A stretch of DNA of 64,000 bases, taken from assembly GCA_902784435.1 (NCBI GenBank), contig CACZUR010000004.1:1-64000 (forward strand). The letters run 5' to 3'. A model generated the notes under the pieces. The model did no database searches and was not told the DNA's origin. It worked only from the letters and a program-made list of their open reading frames with translations. The stretch is from an uncultured Bacteroidia bacterium. Its GTDB lineage: Bacteria; Bacteroidota; Bacteroidia; Bacteroidales; UBA932. Shown one piece after another: positions 24,557-34,286 of the stretch. The translations under genes were made by a program, and so were the position numbers. Position 1 is the stretch's first letter. Each line of letters begins with the position of its first letter.

Positions 24557-26338
24557 ATGAAAAATGCATTGAAATACATTGCCCTCGCAGCGGTCATCGC
24601 TTTTGGCGCATCCTCCTGCTCCAAGTTCCTCAACCGTCCTTCCGAGGACAGTTACACGACTGCACTCTTCTACCAGAATGACGCCCAGATTGAGCAGGGT
24701 ATCAATTACCTGTACAACTCCCCCTGGTACGATATCATCCGTTTCTATATCTATGGTTCCGAAACCATGTGCGGCAACGTCTACCAGGGCCAGAACGCCT
24801 ATTCTACCCTTACCGTGAACGGTACGGACCAGGACCTCAAGAACATGGCCTATTCCCTGTGGGCCGTGAATGCCCAGTGCAACACGGTCATCCGCAATAT
24901 CCTAGCTTCCCAAAGCGCCTCCATTACCGATGCCACGCGCAACCGCTGCATCGGCGAAGTGCTGGCCTGGAAAGCCATGACCTACTTCTTCCTGGTGCGC
25001 ACCTTCGGCGATGTCCCCATCATCCACGACAACACCGAAACCATCAAGCAGGCCAGCTACAATGAAGTTTCCAAGGTCCAGAAGGCCGATGTATACGAGT
25101 ACATCGTCATGACTCTGGAAAAGGCCATGGAACTGCTTCCGAAGAACGCCTATATCGGCAAACTCAACCGCATTGACTACTATGCCGCCGAGGCGCTGCT
25201 GTCCAAGGTGTACCTCACCAAGGCCGGCGTTTCCGGTTCTTTGAACCAGGCAGATCTGGAGAAGGCCCGTGACTATGCCAAGGATGTCATCCTGAACTCC
25301 GGCCGTACCCTGACCCCGAAGTATTCCGACATCTTCCGCATGAAGCCGGATCAGTTCCAGCAGACGGGTGAGGAACTCTTCACCTGGCACTGGCAGTGCA
25401 AGCAGGAGGTCTGGACCTCCCAGAACTCCATCCAGTGCGACGTGGGCCTGGTGGGCTTTGACGAGAACGGCAACCTCTGGGGAGACTGGAAAGGTCCTTC
25501 CGTAGACCTGCAGGACCTCTTTGGCGTTTCCGCCGCCGAGAATCCCCAGAACCGCGCGAACAACGACGACCGCCGTCAGGCCACCATGATGATGTTCGGT
25601 GACCAGTACGACTATTTCTGGTCCGACAGGGGCGGCTTCGACTTCTACCGCTTCTTCTACGACGAGTCTTATTGCCCCGGCGGCCTGGAGAGCAACGCTT
25701 CCAGCAAGAGCTTCGGCTGCGGTTCCGGCGCCAACTATGCCAAGCACCTCTATGGTGACAAGGCCGACCACGTAGCCGCCTTCGGATTTCCTTCCTTCGG
25801 CATGTATAACCAGCTTCCTACGCACATCCTGCGTCTCGGAGACATCTATCTGGTCTATGCCGAGGCCGCTTACCTCACCGGCGATACCGAAACGGCACGG
25901 AACTATGTGAATCAGGTACGTGCCCGTGCCCATGCCAATCCGCTTCCCACCGTGGACATCCGCGACATCTGGAAAGAGCGTCGTCTGGAACTGGCCCTGG
26001 AGGGGGACAACTGGTACGATTTCGTCCGCCGTTCCTACTACGACGTGCAGGGCTGCATCGACGACCTGCTGGCCCAGCGCCGTTCCACCTGGGGCGGTCT
26101 GGATGCCGCTTACAAGAGTTTTGTCACTGACGAGCAGGGAAATTATGTGGGTCCCGGCGCCCGTCCCTGGGATGCCAGCGGCATCACCTACGATCCTTCC
26201 AACGAACTCACCGACGTAAAGGCTTCCATGTTCACCATCCCGTTCCCGACGGAAGATGTGGTCATGAACCCTGGCGTAGCCTCTGATGCAGAAGCCATCC
26301 ATGTGGATGTACGCACGGAATATACCTATGACTTTTAA
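24557..26338 (+). CDS. SusD-like nutrient-binding lipoprotein
   Basis: A 593-aa lipoprotein (lipobox GASSC, Cys21) with the helical TPR-type fold of SusD/RagB: NAQCNTVIRNILAS, EVLAWKAMTYFFLVRTFGDVPI, and the C-terminal DIRDIWKERRLELALEGDNWYDFVR. It forms the lid of the SusC transporter and captures glycans. Earlier in-frame ATGs exist at 24539 (overlapping the SusC stop) and 24542, but GGAGGAA (24544-24550) lies 6 nt before the ATG at 24557 and the signal peptide starts there, so 24557 is chosen. Confidence 0.95.
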   Translation: MKNALKYIALAAVIAFGASSCSKFLNRPSEDSYTTALFYQNDAQIEQGINYLYNSPWYDIIRFYIYGSETMCGNVYQGQNAYSTLTVNGTDQDLKNMAYSLWAVNAQCNTVIRNILASQSASITDATRNRCIGEVLAWKAMTYFFLVRTFGDVPIIHDNTETIKQASYNEVSKVQKADVYEYIVMTLEKAMELLPKNAYIGKLNRIDYYAAEALLSKVYLTKAGVSGSLNQADLEKARDYAKDVILNSGRTLTPKYSDIFRMKPDQFQQTGEELFTWHWQCKQEVWTSQNSIQCDVGLVGFDENGNLWGDWKGPSVDLQDLFGVSAAENPQNRANNDDRRQATMMMFGDQYDYFWSDRGGFDFYRFFYDESYCPGGLESNASSKSFGCGSGANYAKHLYGDKADHVAAFGFPSFGMYNQLPTHILRLGDIYLVYAEAAYLTGDTETARNYVNQVRARAHANPLPTVDIRDIWKERRLELALEGDNWYDFVRRSYYDVQGCIDDLLAQRRSTWGGLDAAYKSFVTDEQGNYVGPGARPWDASGITYDPSNELTDVKASMFTIPFPTEDVVMNPGVASDAEAIHVDVRTEYTYDF

Positions 26339-26349
26339 TCTCTGAGACG

Positions 26350-27654
26350 ATGAAAAATCTGACAAAATATATCAGTTTGCTGCTGGGTCTGATGCTGGCC
26401 GCCTCCTGCACGTCCGTAGACTATCCGGACCGCTTTGTGCAGACCGCCGGCACTCCCAAGGTGGACTTTGTCCGCTATGCCGACAAAGATGTCATCATCA
26501 CCCAGGCCAACATGGAAGAGGTCGTCTGCATCGTGGGCGATAACCTGACCAGCGTGCACGACCTTTACTTCAATGACCAGCCGGCCGTGCTGAATCCCAG
26601 CTACATGACGGCCAAGTCCCTGGTGGTAGCCGTTCCCAAGAACATGCCGGCAGAACAGACCGACAAGATGTACCTTATTACCAAGGACAGTACCGTGGTC
26701 TCCTACGACTTCAAGGTACTGCCTCCCGCCCCCAAGATTTCCTCCATGTCCCTGGAGTGGGCCAAGCCGGGTGAGACCGTGACCATTTACGGCTCTTATC
26801 TCTTCGGCCCCCTCACCGTGGAATTCCCCGGCGTGGATCCCGTCGAGGTGGCTACGGCCTCCGGACCTTCCGTGGATGTGACGGTTCCGGCCGGCGCCCA
26901 GCCCGGTAAGGTCAAGGTTACTACGGCTTCCGGTACGGCCCAGTCCGTGTTTATGTACAAGGACAGCCGCGGTATGCTCTTCGACTTTGACGGTGCTACC
27001 GGCCTGGACAACCATGGCTGGAACGGTCATGCCTCCCAGGACGATGACGGAACCGGCATCAGCGGCCGTTTCTTCCAGTTCGGCGACGGAACCACCCCGC
27101 TCACCGGTGACTGGGAAGAGGCTCACTTCTCCTTCGTGTACTGGCCGGGTTCCTGGAATACGCCCGAAAACTATCAGGATGGTGCCACAGGTGCCCGTCT
27201 GACCGACCTGGCCGACTTCTCGGACTGGAAGAACATGGCACTCAAGTTCGAGATGTGCATCCCTGCCAGCAACCCCTGGACCGGAACGCCCATGCAGGTT
27301 GTGATGGCCGGTGTGGATGTGGTTTCCTTCGGCGGTGCCGTAGAGGATATCTACGGCAACCAGTGCGCCGGCGCCAACAATACTTATATGTCTGGCAATG
27401 CAGCCCCCCGCGGCCTGTATCGGCCCTGGACCGCTACCGGCAGTTTCGACACGGGTGGCAAGTGGATCACCGTTACGCTCCCGCTGGAAGAATTCACCTA
27501 CGGTTGGAACGGCAATCCTGCTACCGGCACCCTCAATGCCGACAGCTTCTCCAGCCTCTGGCTCTTTATCTGCAAGGGCGGTATGGAAGAAGCCGGCACG
27601 GAGTGCACCCCCATCATCAAGATTGACAACATCCGTGCGGTTCCTTACAAATAG
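26350..27654 (+). CDS. Surface glycan-binding lipoprotein with TIG domains (SGBP-A position)
   Basis: A 434-aa lipoprotein (LAASC, Cys20). Two immunoglobulin-like IPT/TIG modules (about 30-200; GDNLTSVHDLYFNDQPAVLNP and GSYLFGPLTVEFPG) act as a stalk. The C-terminal part (about 205-434) resembles the glycan-binding domain of SGBP-B-type proteins, with exposed aromatics (HGWNGHA, YWPGSWNTPENY, YRPWTATGSF). In such loci these proteins hold polysaccharide at the cell surface without cutting it; mannan as ligand is inferred from the neighbours. 11 nt after SusD. Confidence 0.82.
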   Translation: MKNLTKYISLLLGLMLAASCTSVDYPDRFVQTAGTPKVDFVRYADKDVIITQANMEEVVCIVGDNLTSVHDLYFNDQPAVLNPSYMTAKSLVVAVPKNMPAEQTDKMYLITKDSTVVSYDFKVLPPAPKISSMSLEWAKPGETVTIYGSYLFGPLTVEFPGVDPVEVATASGPSVDVTVPAGAQPGKVKVTTASGTAQSVFMYKDSRGMLFDFDGATGLDNHGWNGHASQDDDGTGISGRFFQFGDGTTPLTGDWEEAHFSFVYWPGSWNTPENYQDGATGARLTDLADFSDWKNMALKFEMCIPASNPWTGTPMQVVMAGVDVVSFGGAVEDIYGNQCAGANNTYMSGNAAPRGLYRPWTATGSFDTGGKWITVTLPLEEFTYGWNGNPATGTLNADSFSSLWLFICKGGMEEAGTECTPIIKIDNIRAVPYK

Positions 27655-27663
27655 TCTAAGAAT

Positions 27664-30057
27664 ATGAAAAAGATACTGAAATATTCCCTTCTTGCCGTTC
27701 TTGCCCTTTCTGCATTGGCAGGTTGTAAGAAGGCATTGGAAACAGACCAGTTCGCCGGCTTTTCCCTGGCGGCCATCGCCCCGAACCCGGTGATGCGCGG
27801 CGCCGAACTCCGGATCATCGGTAACGGCCTGGAGAATGTCTCCGAGGTACAGTTTGCCGGCGGTGTCTCTGTCACTGAAATCGAAGTGGTGACCAAGGGA
27901 GAACGCAGCGAGATTCGCGTTACCGTTCCCGTGGAAGGCCCCGAAATCGGCCCGGTCACGGTCCTGACCAAGGAAGGCCTCAAGGCTTCTACCCGTTTCG
28001 ACCTGGAATTCACCGAACCCATCGAGCAGGCGTCGTTCAGCCCTGCTACGGCCCTTTCCGGGGATGTCATTACCATCCAGGGTGAATACCTGCAGAATGT
28101 GAAATGCGTCATCTTCGGCGGTGATGCCAAGGTGAACGAATTCGTGAGCCAGTCCCGCCACGAACTCAAGGTGTCGGTTCCGTGCAATGCCCTTACGGGT
28201 CCCGTAATCCTGAGCGACGTGGACGAGGTGAACGATGCTACCACCATTCCCAACCAGATTTATTCCGCTACCGAACTTACCATCGGCCAGCCTACCGTCG
28301 TAAAGGCCCAGAAGGCCGTTTACAAGAGCGGTGACCTGGTGACAGTGACCGGTGAGCACCTGGATATGATTGAGAATCTGGCCGTTCCTCAGGTGAACGA
28401 CGTAGATTTCGAAATCGCTGCAGACGGCACTTCCATCACGTTCAACCTGCCCGCCAGGGCTACGGACGGCAATATCACCCTTACCTCCTATGCCGGTGAC
28501 AACTTCGATGCCGGTGAGATCGAGACGGTTTCCGTGGCCGATATGGGCATCACTTCCCAGGCCGAAGACGGCCGGTATAAGGCCGGCTGCACGGTGGAAA
28601 TTACCGGTGAAGACCTGGATCTGGTGACCAAGGTGGAATTTACGAATGCCGAGGCAGCCTGGTATTTGTCCGACGGCAAGATCATCGCCACACAGCCTGC
28701 CGGCGCCAAGGACGGTCCTGTTACCGTAACCCTGGAATCCGGTAAGCAGGCCGCCACGAACGCAATTGAGGTGGTAAAACCGGTCGTGAGTGGCGTAGAC
28801 AAGACCGAGGCGGTCGCCGGAAAAGACCAGATCGTTGTTTCCGGTGAAGACCTTGACCTTGTTACCGCCATCACCATCGGCACAAAGGAGCAGTCGTTCA
28901 TTGCTTGCGACTTCAGCTATGACGCCGAGAGCGGAAACATCACTGTTCCTGTTCCGGAGAATGCCTACACGGGAGTTCTCACCCTCAAGGCAGACAGCGG
29001 GTACGAAAGCACCACGGCAGAGATAGCCGTTACTTACGACCTGGCCGTGTCCATCACCTACAATAAGGCCTCCTACGCCCTTGGAAAGCCCATTGACATT
29101 TCCGGTAAGAATCTCTTCCAGATTGAGCAGATCTACATCAAGGACAAGAAGGTGACCGCTTATTCCCAGAAGACCGATGACGCCATGACTTTCAATCTCC
29201 CCGACGAGATTGTCAGCCCCGGCATGTATCGCCTGAATCTTGTCCTCGTGGACGGTACCGAACTCACCTGGCCGGTCCCCTTCGAGGTGACGGCTCCTTT
29301 CACGGAAACCTTCATCTGGGAAGGCGCCAGTGCTACCGGCGACTATGCCCAGAATCTGGAACTGGGCGGTGAAGACGACTGGGTGAATGCAGGCGTTGCC
29401 GTAGGGGATGTCATCCACATCTACTTCACACCCGACAATGCCGCTGAATGGCAGATTCAGATATTTGACGGCCACTGGACCTCCATGAGCTATGTTACGC
29501 CCAATGGCACCCAGTGGAACCAGGAGAATTCTCCCGGAGCCCCCGCTGCCGGCTATGTGGCCTTCGAGGTGACAGAGGATGTTTATGCGGCAATCACGTC
29601 TCATCAGTGGTGGGGAAGCGCCCTCATCCTCCAGGGTAAGAATGTTACCATCACGGGTCTGTCGTTCCTGCACTTCGGCCTCTCCGAGACGGTGGTCTGG
29701 GAAGGCCCCAGCGCCAACACCGGCGACTATGCCCAGAATCTGGAACTGGGCGGTGAAGACGACTGGGTGAATGCAGAACTGTATGAAGGTGCCGAAGTAC
29801 GCATTTACTTCACACCGGACGACCCCAGCGACTGGTCCATCCAGATTTTCGACGGCCACTGGAACGGTATGGGCTATGTGACGCCCGACGGTACTCAGTG
29901 GAATGCGGAAAACTCTCCCGAGGCCATTGAAAAAGGTTATGTGTCCTTCATCGCCGAAGGGAATGCCTTTACGGCCCTCACGACCAAAGCCTATTGGGGA
30001 ACGGCCATCATCCTCCAGGGTAAGAACCTGGTAGTGAATAAGTTGTCCTTCCTGTAA
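27664..30057 (+). CDS. Large multi-TIG surface glycan-binding lipoprotein with duplicated C-terminal module
   Basis: A 797-aa lipoprotein (ALAGC, Cys20). About six IPT/TIG-like repeats follow one another from residue ~35 to ~545, each with the pattern GDxxxIxGxxL (for example SGDVITIQGEYL, SGDLVTVTGEHL, GKPIDISGKNL). Then come two copies of a ~128-aa module (about 550-675 and 677-797), each with YAQNLELGGEDDWVNA, IQIFDGHW, YVTP.GTQWN and WWG/YWG. These look like tandem carbohydrate-binding units. A 58-bp stretch is identical in both. A strong terminator follows. Confidence 0.82.
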   Translation: MKKILKYSLLAVLALSALAGCKKALETDQFAGFSLAAIAPNPVMRGAELRIIGNGLENVSEVQFAGGVSVTEIEVVTKGERSEIRVTVPVEGPEIGPVTVLTKEGLKASTRFDLEFTEPIEQASFSPATALSGDVITIQGEYLQNVKCVIFGGDAKVNEFVSQSRHELKVSVPCNALTGPVILSDVDEVNDATTIPNQIYSATELTIGQPTVVKAQKAVYKSGDLVTVTGEHLDMIENLAVPQVNDVDFEIAADGTSITFNLPARATDGNITLTSYAGDNFDAGEIETVSVADMGITSQAEDGRYKAGCTVEITGEDLDLVTKVEFTNAEAAWYLSDGKIIATQPAGAKDGPVTVTLESGKQAATNAIEVVKPVVSGVDKTEAVAGKDQIVVSGEDLDLVTAITIGTKEQSFIACDFSYDAESGNITVPVPENAYTGVLTLKADSGYESTTAEIAVTYDLAVSITYNKASYALGKPIDISGKNLFQIEQIYIKDKKVTAYSQKTDDAMTFNLPDEIVSPGMYRLNLVLVDGTELTWPVPFEVTAPFTETFIWEGASATGDYAQNLELGGEDDWVNAGVAVGDVIHIYFTPDNAAEWQIQIFDGHWTSMSYVTPNGTQWNQENSPGAPAAGYVAFEVTEDVYAAITSHQWWGSALILQGKNVTITGLSFLHFGLSETVVWEGPSANTGDYAQNLELGGEDDWVNAELYEGAEVRIYFTPDDPSDWSIQIFDGHWNGMGYVTPDGTQWNAENSPEAIEKGYVSFIAEGNAFTALTTKAYWGTAIILQGKNLVVNKLSFL
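29335..29392 (+). repeat. 58-bp direct repeat, copy 1 (second copy 29719-29776)
   Basis: Positions 29335-29392 and 29719-29776 are identical over 58 bp at a period of 384 nt (128 codons), while the rest of the two modules has diverged. This points to recent duplication, gene conversion or strong local constraint within the glycan-binding protein gene. Confidence 0.9.
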
Positions 30058-30066
30058 TCTCTCTTT

Positions 30067-30107
30067 AACCCGGAGGGGGCCGACCCTCCCTCCGGGTTCC
30101 ATTTTTT
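30067..30107 (+). terminator. Strong terminator inside the PUL
   Basis: AACCCGGAGGG (30067-30077) pairs perfectly with 30088-30098 (11 bp), followed by T residues (30102-30107). It separates the SusC/SusD/binding-protein block from the first GH26 gene and would lower expression of the downstream enzymes. Confidence 0.85.
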
Positions 30108-30112
30108 AGACT

Positions 30113-31534
30113 ATGAGAAAGTTATTCCAATACTCAGCGGCCTTTGTAGCTGCCCTTTGCGTCTTTTCTTGCGGAAAAGACAATCCGGCAGAGGAGCCCT
30201 CGAATCCGGCACCCAAGGATATCACCCTAAGCCTGTCGGCCTTGGATGTCCCTGCAGAGGGGGGATCATATTCCCTTTCGGTCAAGGCCCCGTCCCGTCC
30301 TACCTTCAGCGTCCCAGCGAAGTGGATCGGCTTTACGGACGGCACCTACTCCAATTATCAGATTACTTATGGGATTACGGTATCGGCCAATCCCGCTGAT
30401 GAAGAACGTACGGCTGTGCTGACCATCAACAGCGGAACGCTTTCCAAAACCATTTCCGTGAAGCAGGCCGCAGCTCCCAAGTCCGTGAATCCGGGCCAGG
30501 ATCCTGTCGGGGAAGTGGATGCCATCCTGTCCAACACAAAAGCCAGTGCCCAGGCGGTAAAGGTCTATGACTTTCTCCGGGAGCAGGCCGGGCAGAAGAT
30601 GCTCAGCGGCGTGCAGTCCGGCGGTACAGCCAATAACAACGAGCGCGTGAACCAGATTTATCAGCTCACCGGAAAGCACCCCGCCCTGGCCGGCTACGAC
30701 TACATTTTCCTGCAGTATTCGCCCACTCCGCAGGGCTGGAGCTGGGTAGTGAATTATGCCGACATCTCCGCGGCCAAGGAGCAGTGGGCCAACAACGGCC
30801 TGGTTTCCTTCATGTGGCACTGGAATGTTCCTAATTCCAAGGCCGACTGGGACAAGGGAAAGCAGGGGAATTTCGAAGGGTATAATTTCTACTCGGACAA
30901 GACTTCGTTCAGCATCCAGAACGCCCTCACTCCCGGCACCTGGGAGAACGATTTCATCCTCCAGGATATTGAAAAGGTGGCCGGCTACCTCAAACTACTG
31001 CAGCAGGAGGGAATCCCCGTCCTGTGGCGTCCGCTCCACGAAGCCGCCGGCAACTATAACCTGTATGGCAAAACCAACAATGCCTGGTTCTGGTGGGGAC
31101 GCGGCGGGGCCGATGCCTGCAGGAAGCTCTGGAAACTGCTCCGTGACAAACTGGAAGGGGAGTACGGTCTGGACAACCTGATCTGGGTATGGACGCTGGA
31201 CGCCACCCCGGGTGCAGAGAATGAATGGGCGTCCTGGTATCCCGGCAACGACCAGGTAGACATCGTGGGCGTGGATATCTATGCCGATGATACCAACGCC
31301 AAGGAACGTCAGTACAAGGCGGCCGTAGCCCTTTCCGGCGGCCATAAACTGGTAACCGTGAGCGAGTGCGGCAACATTCCGGATCCGGCCAAGTGTCTCT
31401 CTGCCGGCCAGTCCTGGAGTTGGTTCCTCACCTGGGACCTGGAATCCTATGCCCTCAATACAGATACATACTGGAAAACGCTCATGTCTTCGCCCCGTGT
31501 GCTCACACGCGAAGCCATGCCATCCTTAAAATAA
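30113..31534 (+). CDS. GH26 endo-beta-1,4-mannanase lipoprotein with BACON domain
   Basis: A 473-aa lipoprotein (VFSC, Cys20). An N-terminal BACON-like beta-sandwich (about 36-125) is followed by a GH26 barrel (about 135-473). The acid/base Glu is in WRPLHEAAGNYNLYG and the nucleophile Glu in TVSECGN, the usual GH26 pair. Mannanases of this type make mannobiose and longer oligosaccharides from mannan. It starts just after a terminator, with no obvious new promoter, so expression depends on read-through. Confidence 0.93.
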   Translation: MRKLFQYSAAFVAALCVFSCGKDNPAEEPSNPAPKDITLSLSALDVPAEGGSYSLSVKAPSRPTFSVPAKWIGFTDGTYSNYQITYGITVSANPADEERTAVLTINSGTLSKTISVKQAAAPKSVNPGQDPVGEVDAILSNTKASAQAVKVYDFLREQAGQKMLSGVQSGGTANNNERVNQIYQLTGKHPALAGYDYIFLQYSPTPQGWSWVVNYADISAAKEQWANNGLVSFMWHWNVPNSKADWDKGKQGNFEGYNFYSDKTSFSIQNALTPGTWENDFILQDIEKVAGYLKLLQQEGIPVLWRPLHEAAGNYNLYGKTNNAWFWWGRGGADACRKLWKLLRDKLEGEYGLDNLIWVWTLDATPGAENEWASWYPGNDQVDIVGVDIYADDTNAKERQYKAAVALSGGHKLVTVSECGNIPDPAKCLSAGQSWSWFLTWDLESYALNTDTYWKTLMSSPRVLTREAMPSLK

Positions 31535-31542
31535 CTTCTGTC

Positions 31543-33090
31543 ATGAATATTTGTCGACATTTTTTCCTGCCTTTGCTGGTATTGACATCGGCCCTTTTTT
31601 CCTGCGGCGGAAAGGACAATCCCGTGAATACGGACACCACCCCGAAAGCCCCGACCGCCATCACCCTGAGCACTTCTTCCATTTCAGACCCGGCTGCGGG
31701 CGGTTCGCATGAAGTGACCATCACCGCCCCTGCCCGTCCCCAGATTGTCATTCCTTCGGAGGCGAAGGGCTGGCTGAGCATGCAGGACGGCACCTACAAG
31801 GATTATAAAATCACCGTTACGCTCAAGTTGTCGGCCAATGACACCTATGCCATCCGCAGTGCCGACGTTACCGTGAAAGCCACCGGCGCGGCCGATGTCA
31901 CCCTGAAAGTGACGCAGGCCGGCAAGGAAGTCATCACGGATCCCACCCTGCCCAACAACGCGGCCATAGCCCGTACGCGGGAACTGGGACTGGGCTGGAA
32001 CATGGGCAACCACTTTGACGCCTATGCTAACGGTGTGGCCAGTGAAACGGCCTGGCAGGGGAAATCGGCCACCGAAGCCACTTTCACCGGGTTGAAGGCC
32101 AAGGGCTTCACCAGCGTCCGTATTCCCGCCACATGGATGGGACATATCGGGGAAGGCCCGGACTATACCCTGGATGAGCAATGGCTGGACCGCATTTATG
32201 AGGTCGTGGGCTTTGCCGAGAATGCGGGCCTGAACGTCATCCTCAACACCCACCACGACGAAGACCATGGCGAGAATGACGGTCATCATTGGCAGAATCT
32301 CAAAGGCGCCGTAGACAATGATGCTGTCAACAAACAGGTGAAGGAGGAGATTGCCGCGGTCTGGCGTCAGATTGCCACCAAGTTCAAGGATAAAGGCAAC
32401 TTCCTCATGTTCGAATCCTTCAACGAGCTCATCTACGGCAACCAGTGGTCTTCCAGTTCCAATACGGAGAAGAAGTGCTCCGTTATCAATCAGTGGAACC
32501 AGGTGTTCGTGGACGCCGTCCGTGCCACCGGCGGCAACAACGCCACCCGCTGGCTGGGCGTGCCCGGCTATGCCGCCAGCCCCAATTACCTGCAGTATGT
32601 TACGGTGCCCGACGACCCTGCCGGAAAAATCATGCTGGCCTTCCACTGCTATGACCCGTACGACTATACCATCGGGGGAAAGCAGCTGCCCGACTGGGGC
32701 CATACCGGAAAGAACTTCCCCCGGGGAGAGGAAGATATCAAGGAACTGTTCAACCGCATCTATACCGACTATGTAGCCAAAGACATCCCCATCTACATGG
32801 GAGAGTTCGGCTGCTCCATGCGCAATAAGGCCGATGCCAAGGCCTGGGCCTATTACCTGTATTATCTGGAATACTTCGTCAAGTGCGCCAGGACCTTCGG
32901 TATTTCCGGCTTCCTCTGGGACAATGGTGCCGAGGGTTATGGCCAGGAGCGTCACGGCTATATAGACCATGGCTCCGGTGCCTTCACCGCCCAGGGAGAA
33001 GCCCCTGTCAATGCCATGATCAAGGCCTGGAACAGTACCGCTGCCTCCTACACCCTGCAAAGCGTCTATGATAGCGCCCCGGTGTTTTGA
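31543..33090 (+). CDS. GH5 endoglucanase/glucomannanase-like lipoprotein (GH5_4 type) with BACON domain
   Basis: A 515-aa lipoprotein (ALFSC, Cys21) with a BACON-like domain (about 38-128) very like the one in the upstream GH26. The GH5 domain begins with ELGLGWNMGNHFDA, the entry motif of subfamily 4. Acid/base Glu is in FESFNELIYG and nucleophile Glu in IYMGEFGCSM. GH5_4 enzymes cut beta-1,4-glucan, xyloglucan or glucomannan, so this gene hints at a mixed glucomannan substrate. The start at 31543 is chosen because it begins a lipoprotein signal; the frame is open from 31366 but that part overlaps the GH26 gene. Confidence 0.87.
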   Translation: MNICRHFFLPLLVLTSALFSCGGKDNPVNTDTTPKAPTAITLSTSSISDPAAGGSHEVTITAPARPQIVIPSEAKGWLSMQDGTYKDYKITVTLKLSANDTYAIRSADVTVKATGAADVTLKVTQAGKEVITDPTLPNNAAIARTRELGLGWNMGNHFDAYANGVASETAWQGKSATEATFTGLKAKGFTSVRIPATWMGHIGEGPDYTLDEQWLDRIYEVVGFAENAGLNVILNTHHDEDHGENDGHHWQNLKGAVDNDAVNKQVKEEIAAVWRQIATKFKDKGNFLMFESFNELIYGNQWSSSSNTEKKCSVINQWNQVFVDAVRATGGNNATRWLGVPGYAASPNYLQYVTVPDDPAGKIMLAFHCYDPYDYTIGGKQLPDWGHTGKNFPRGEEDIKELFNRIYTDYVAKDIPIYMGEFGCSMRNKADAKAWAYYLYYLEYFVKCARTFGISGFLWDNGAEGYGQERHGYIDHGSGAFTAQGEAPVNAMIKAWNSTAASYTLQSVYDSAPVF

Positions 33091-33185
33091 TGCCGTTTTT
33101 GCTAATAGCTTGATTTTTAGTTAGATATAATATTTGCTCCCGGCAATATTGACTGGAGTAAAATGCGTAAGTAATTGATAATAAA

Positions 33186-34283
33186 ATGATTAGAAAAAAC
33201 GCTACGCTTTTGATCGCTACTGCTTTGTGCGTTGCCTGCAGCACCGGCAATAAAAAGCCCGTAGAAACACCCCGGGACCAGCTGGTCCACCGCCTGTTTA
33301 CTTATGCCCAGAACGGGCAAATCGCCTACGGACACCAGGACGACCTGGCCTATGGCCATGCCTGGAAAGTGGAAGACTGGGAAAACGACCCGCTGGAACG
33401 TTCGGATGTCAAGGCCACCGCGGGGAAGTACCCCATGGTGCTGGGCTTCGACCTGGGCGGCATCGAGCTGGGCAACGACAAGAACCTGGACGGCGTTCCC
33501 TTCGGCCTGATGCGGAAGGCCGCGCAGAAACATGTGGAGCGGGGCGGCATCGTCACTTTCTCCTGGCATCCGCGGAATCCCCTCACGGGCGGAGACGCCT
33601 GGGACGTGAGCAGCGACCAGGTGGTGAAGGCCGTCCTTCCGGAAGGGGAGTTGGCCCCGGAATTCCGGGTCTGGCTGCAGCGTGCGGCCGATTTCGTGGA
33701 AAGCCTGGGCGATGTGGCCGTGATTTTCCGCCCCTGGCACGAGAATACCGGCAGTTGGTTCTGGTGGGGTGAAAAGCTGTGCAGCGCCCGGGAATACCAG
33801 GAGCTGTTCCGCTTTACCTGGCTGTACTTTGTGAAGGAACGGGGACTGACGAATGTGCTCTGGTGCTACTCTCCCGGCGGCGATGCCGGCCCGGAGCGTT
33901 CCATGGACCGCTATCCCGGCGACGAGTTCGTGGACATCCTGGCCGTGGACAGTTACGAGTTCGTGGGCAGCGGCTCCGTAGAGGAGGCGCGCGTGCGCTA
34001 TCAGGAGGAACTCAAGGGCGCCCTGACCTTCCTGACGGCGGCGGGGACGGAGCATGAGAAGCTGATTGCCCTCAGTGAAACGGGCCTGGAAGGCCTCGTA
34101 GACCCGAAATGGTGGACGGAAACCCTGTATCCGGCCATCAAGGACTATCCCATCTCCTATGTACTCACCTGGCGCAACGCCCACGACAAACCGGGACATT
34201 TCTATGCCCCCTGGGAAGGCTTTGAGGGCGCTCCCGATTTCAAAGAATTCAGTGAACTGGAAACCATCGTATTTTTGGATTAA
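33186..34283 (+). CDS. GH26 beta-mannanase/mannobiohydrolase lipoprotein
   Basis: A 365-aa single-domain GH26 with lipobox VAC (Cys18). Acid/base Glu is in FRPWHENTGSWFWWG and nucleophile Glu in ALSETGLEG. It lacks the BACON stalk of the first GH26, so it may work in the periplasm and process imported oligosaccharides to mannobiose, as the paired GH26 enzymes of known mannan loci do (inference). The 95-nt gap before it is AT-rich; it contains ATATTTGC but no full promoter. GH130 follows 4 nt later. Confidence 0.93.
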   Translation: MIRKNATLLIATALCVACSTGNKKPVETPRDQLVHRLFTYAQNGQIAYGHQDDLAYGHAWKVEDWENDPLERSDVKATAGKYPMVLGFDLGGIELGNDKNLDGVPFGLMRKAAQKHVERGGIVTFSWHPRNPLTGGDAWDVSSDQVVKAVLPEGELAPEFRVWLQRAADFVESLGDVAVIFRPWHENTGSWFWWGEKLCSAREYQELFRFTWLYFVKERGLTNVLWCYSPGGDAGPERSMDRYPGDEFVDILAVDSYEFVGSGSVEEARVRYQEELKGALTFLTAAGTEHEKLIALSETGLEGLVDPKWWTETLYPAIKDYPISYVLTWRNAHDKPGHFYAPWEGFEGAPDFKEFSELETIVFLD

Positions 34284-34286
34284 GCT

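Noticed and set aside
21300-24569. 1089-aa open frame on the minus strand opposite SusC
   Set aside because: Shadow of the strongly biased codon use of SusC; no start signal, no recognisable domain, and the opposite strand is clearly coding.
26335-30102. 1255-aa minus-strand open frame opposite the two glycan-binding protein genes
   Set aside because: Antisense shadow spanning two real genes and an intergenic junction.
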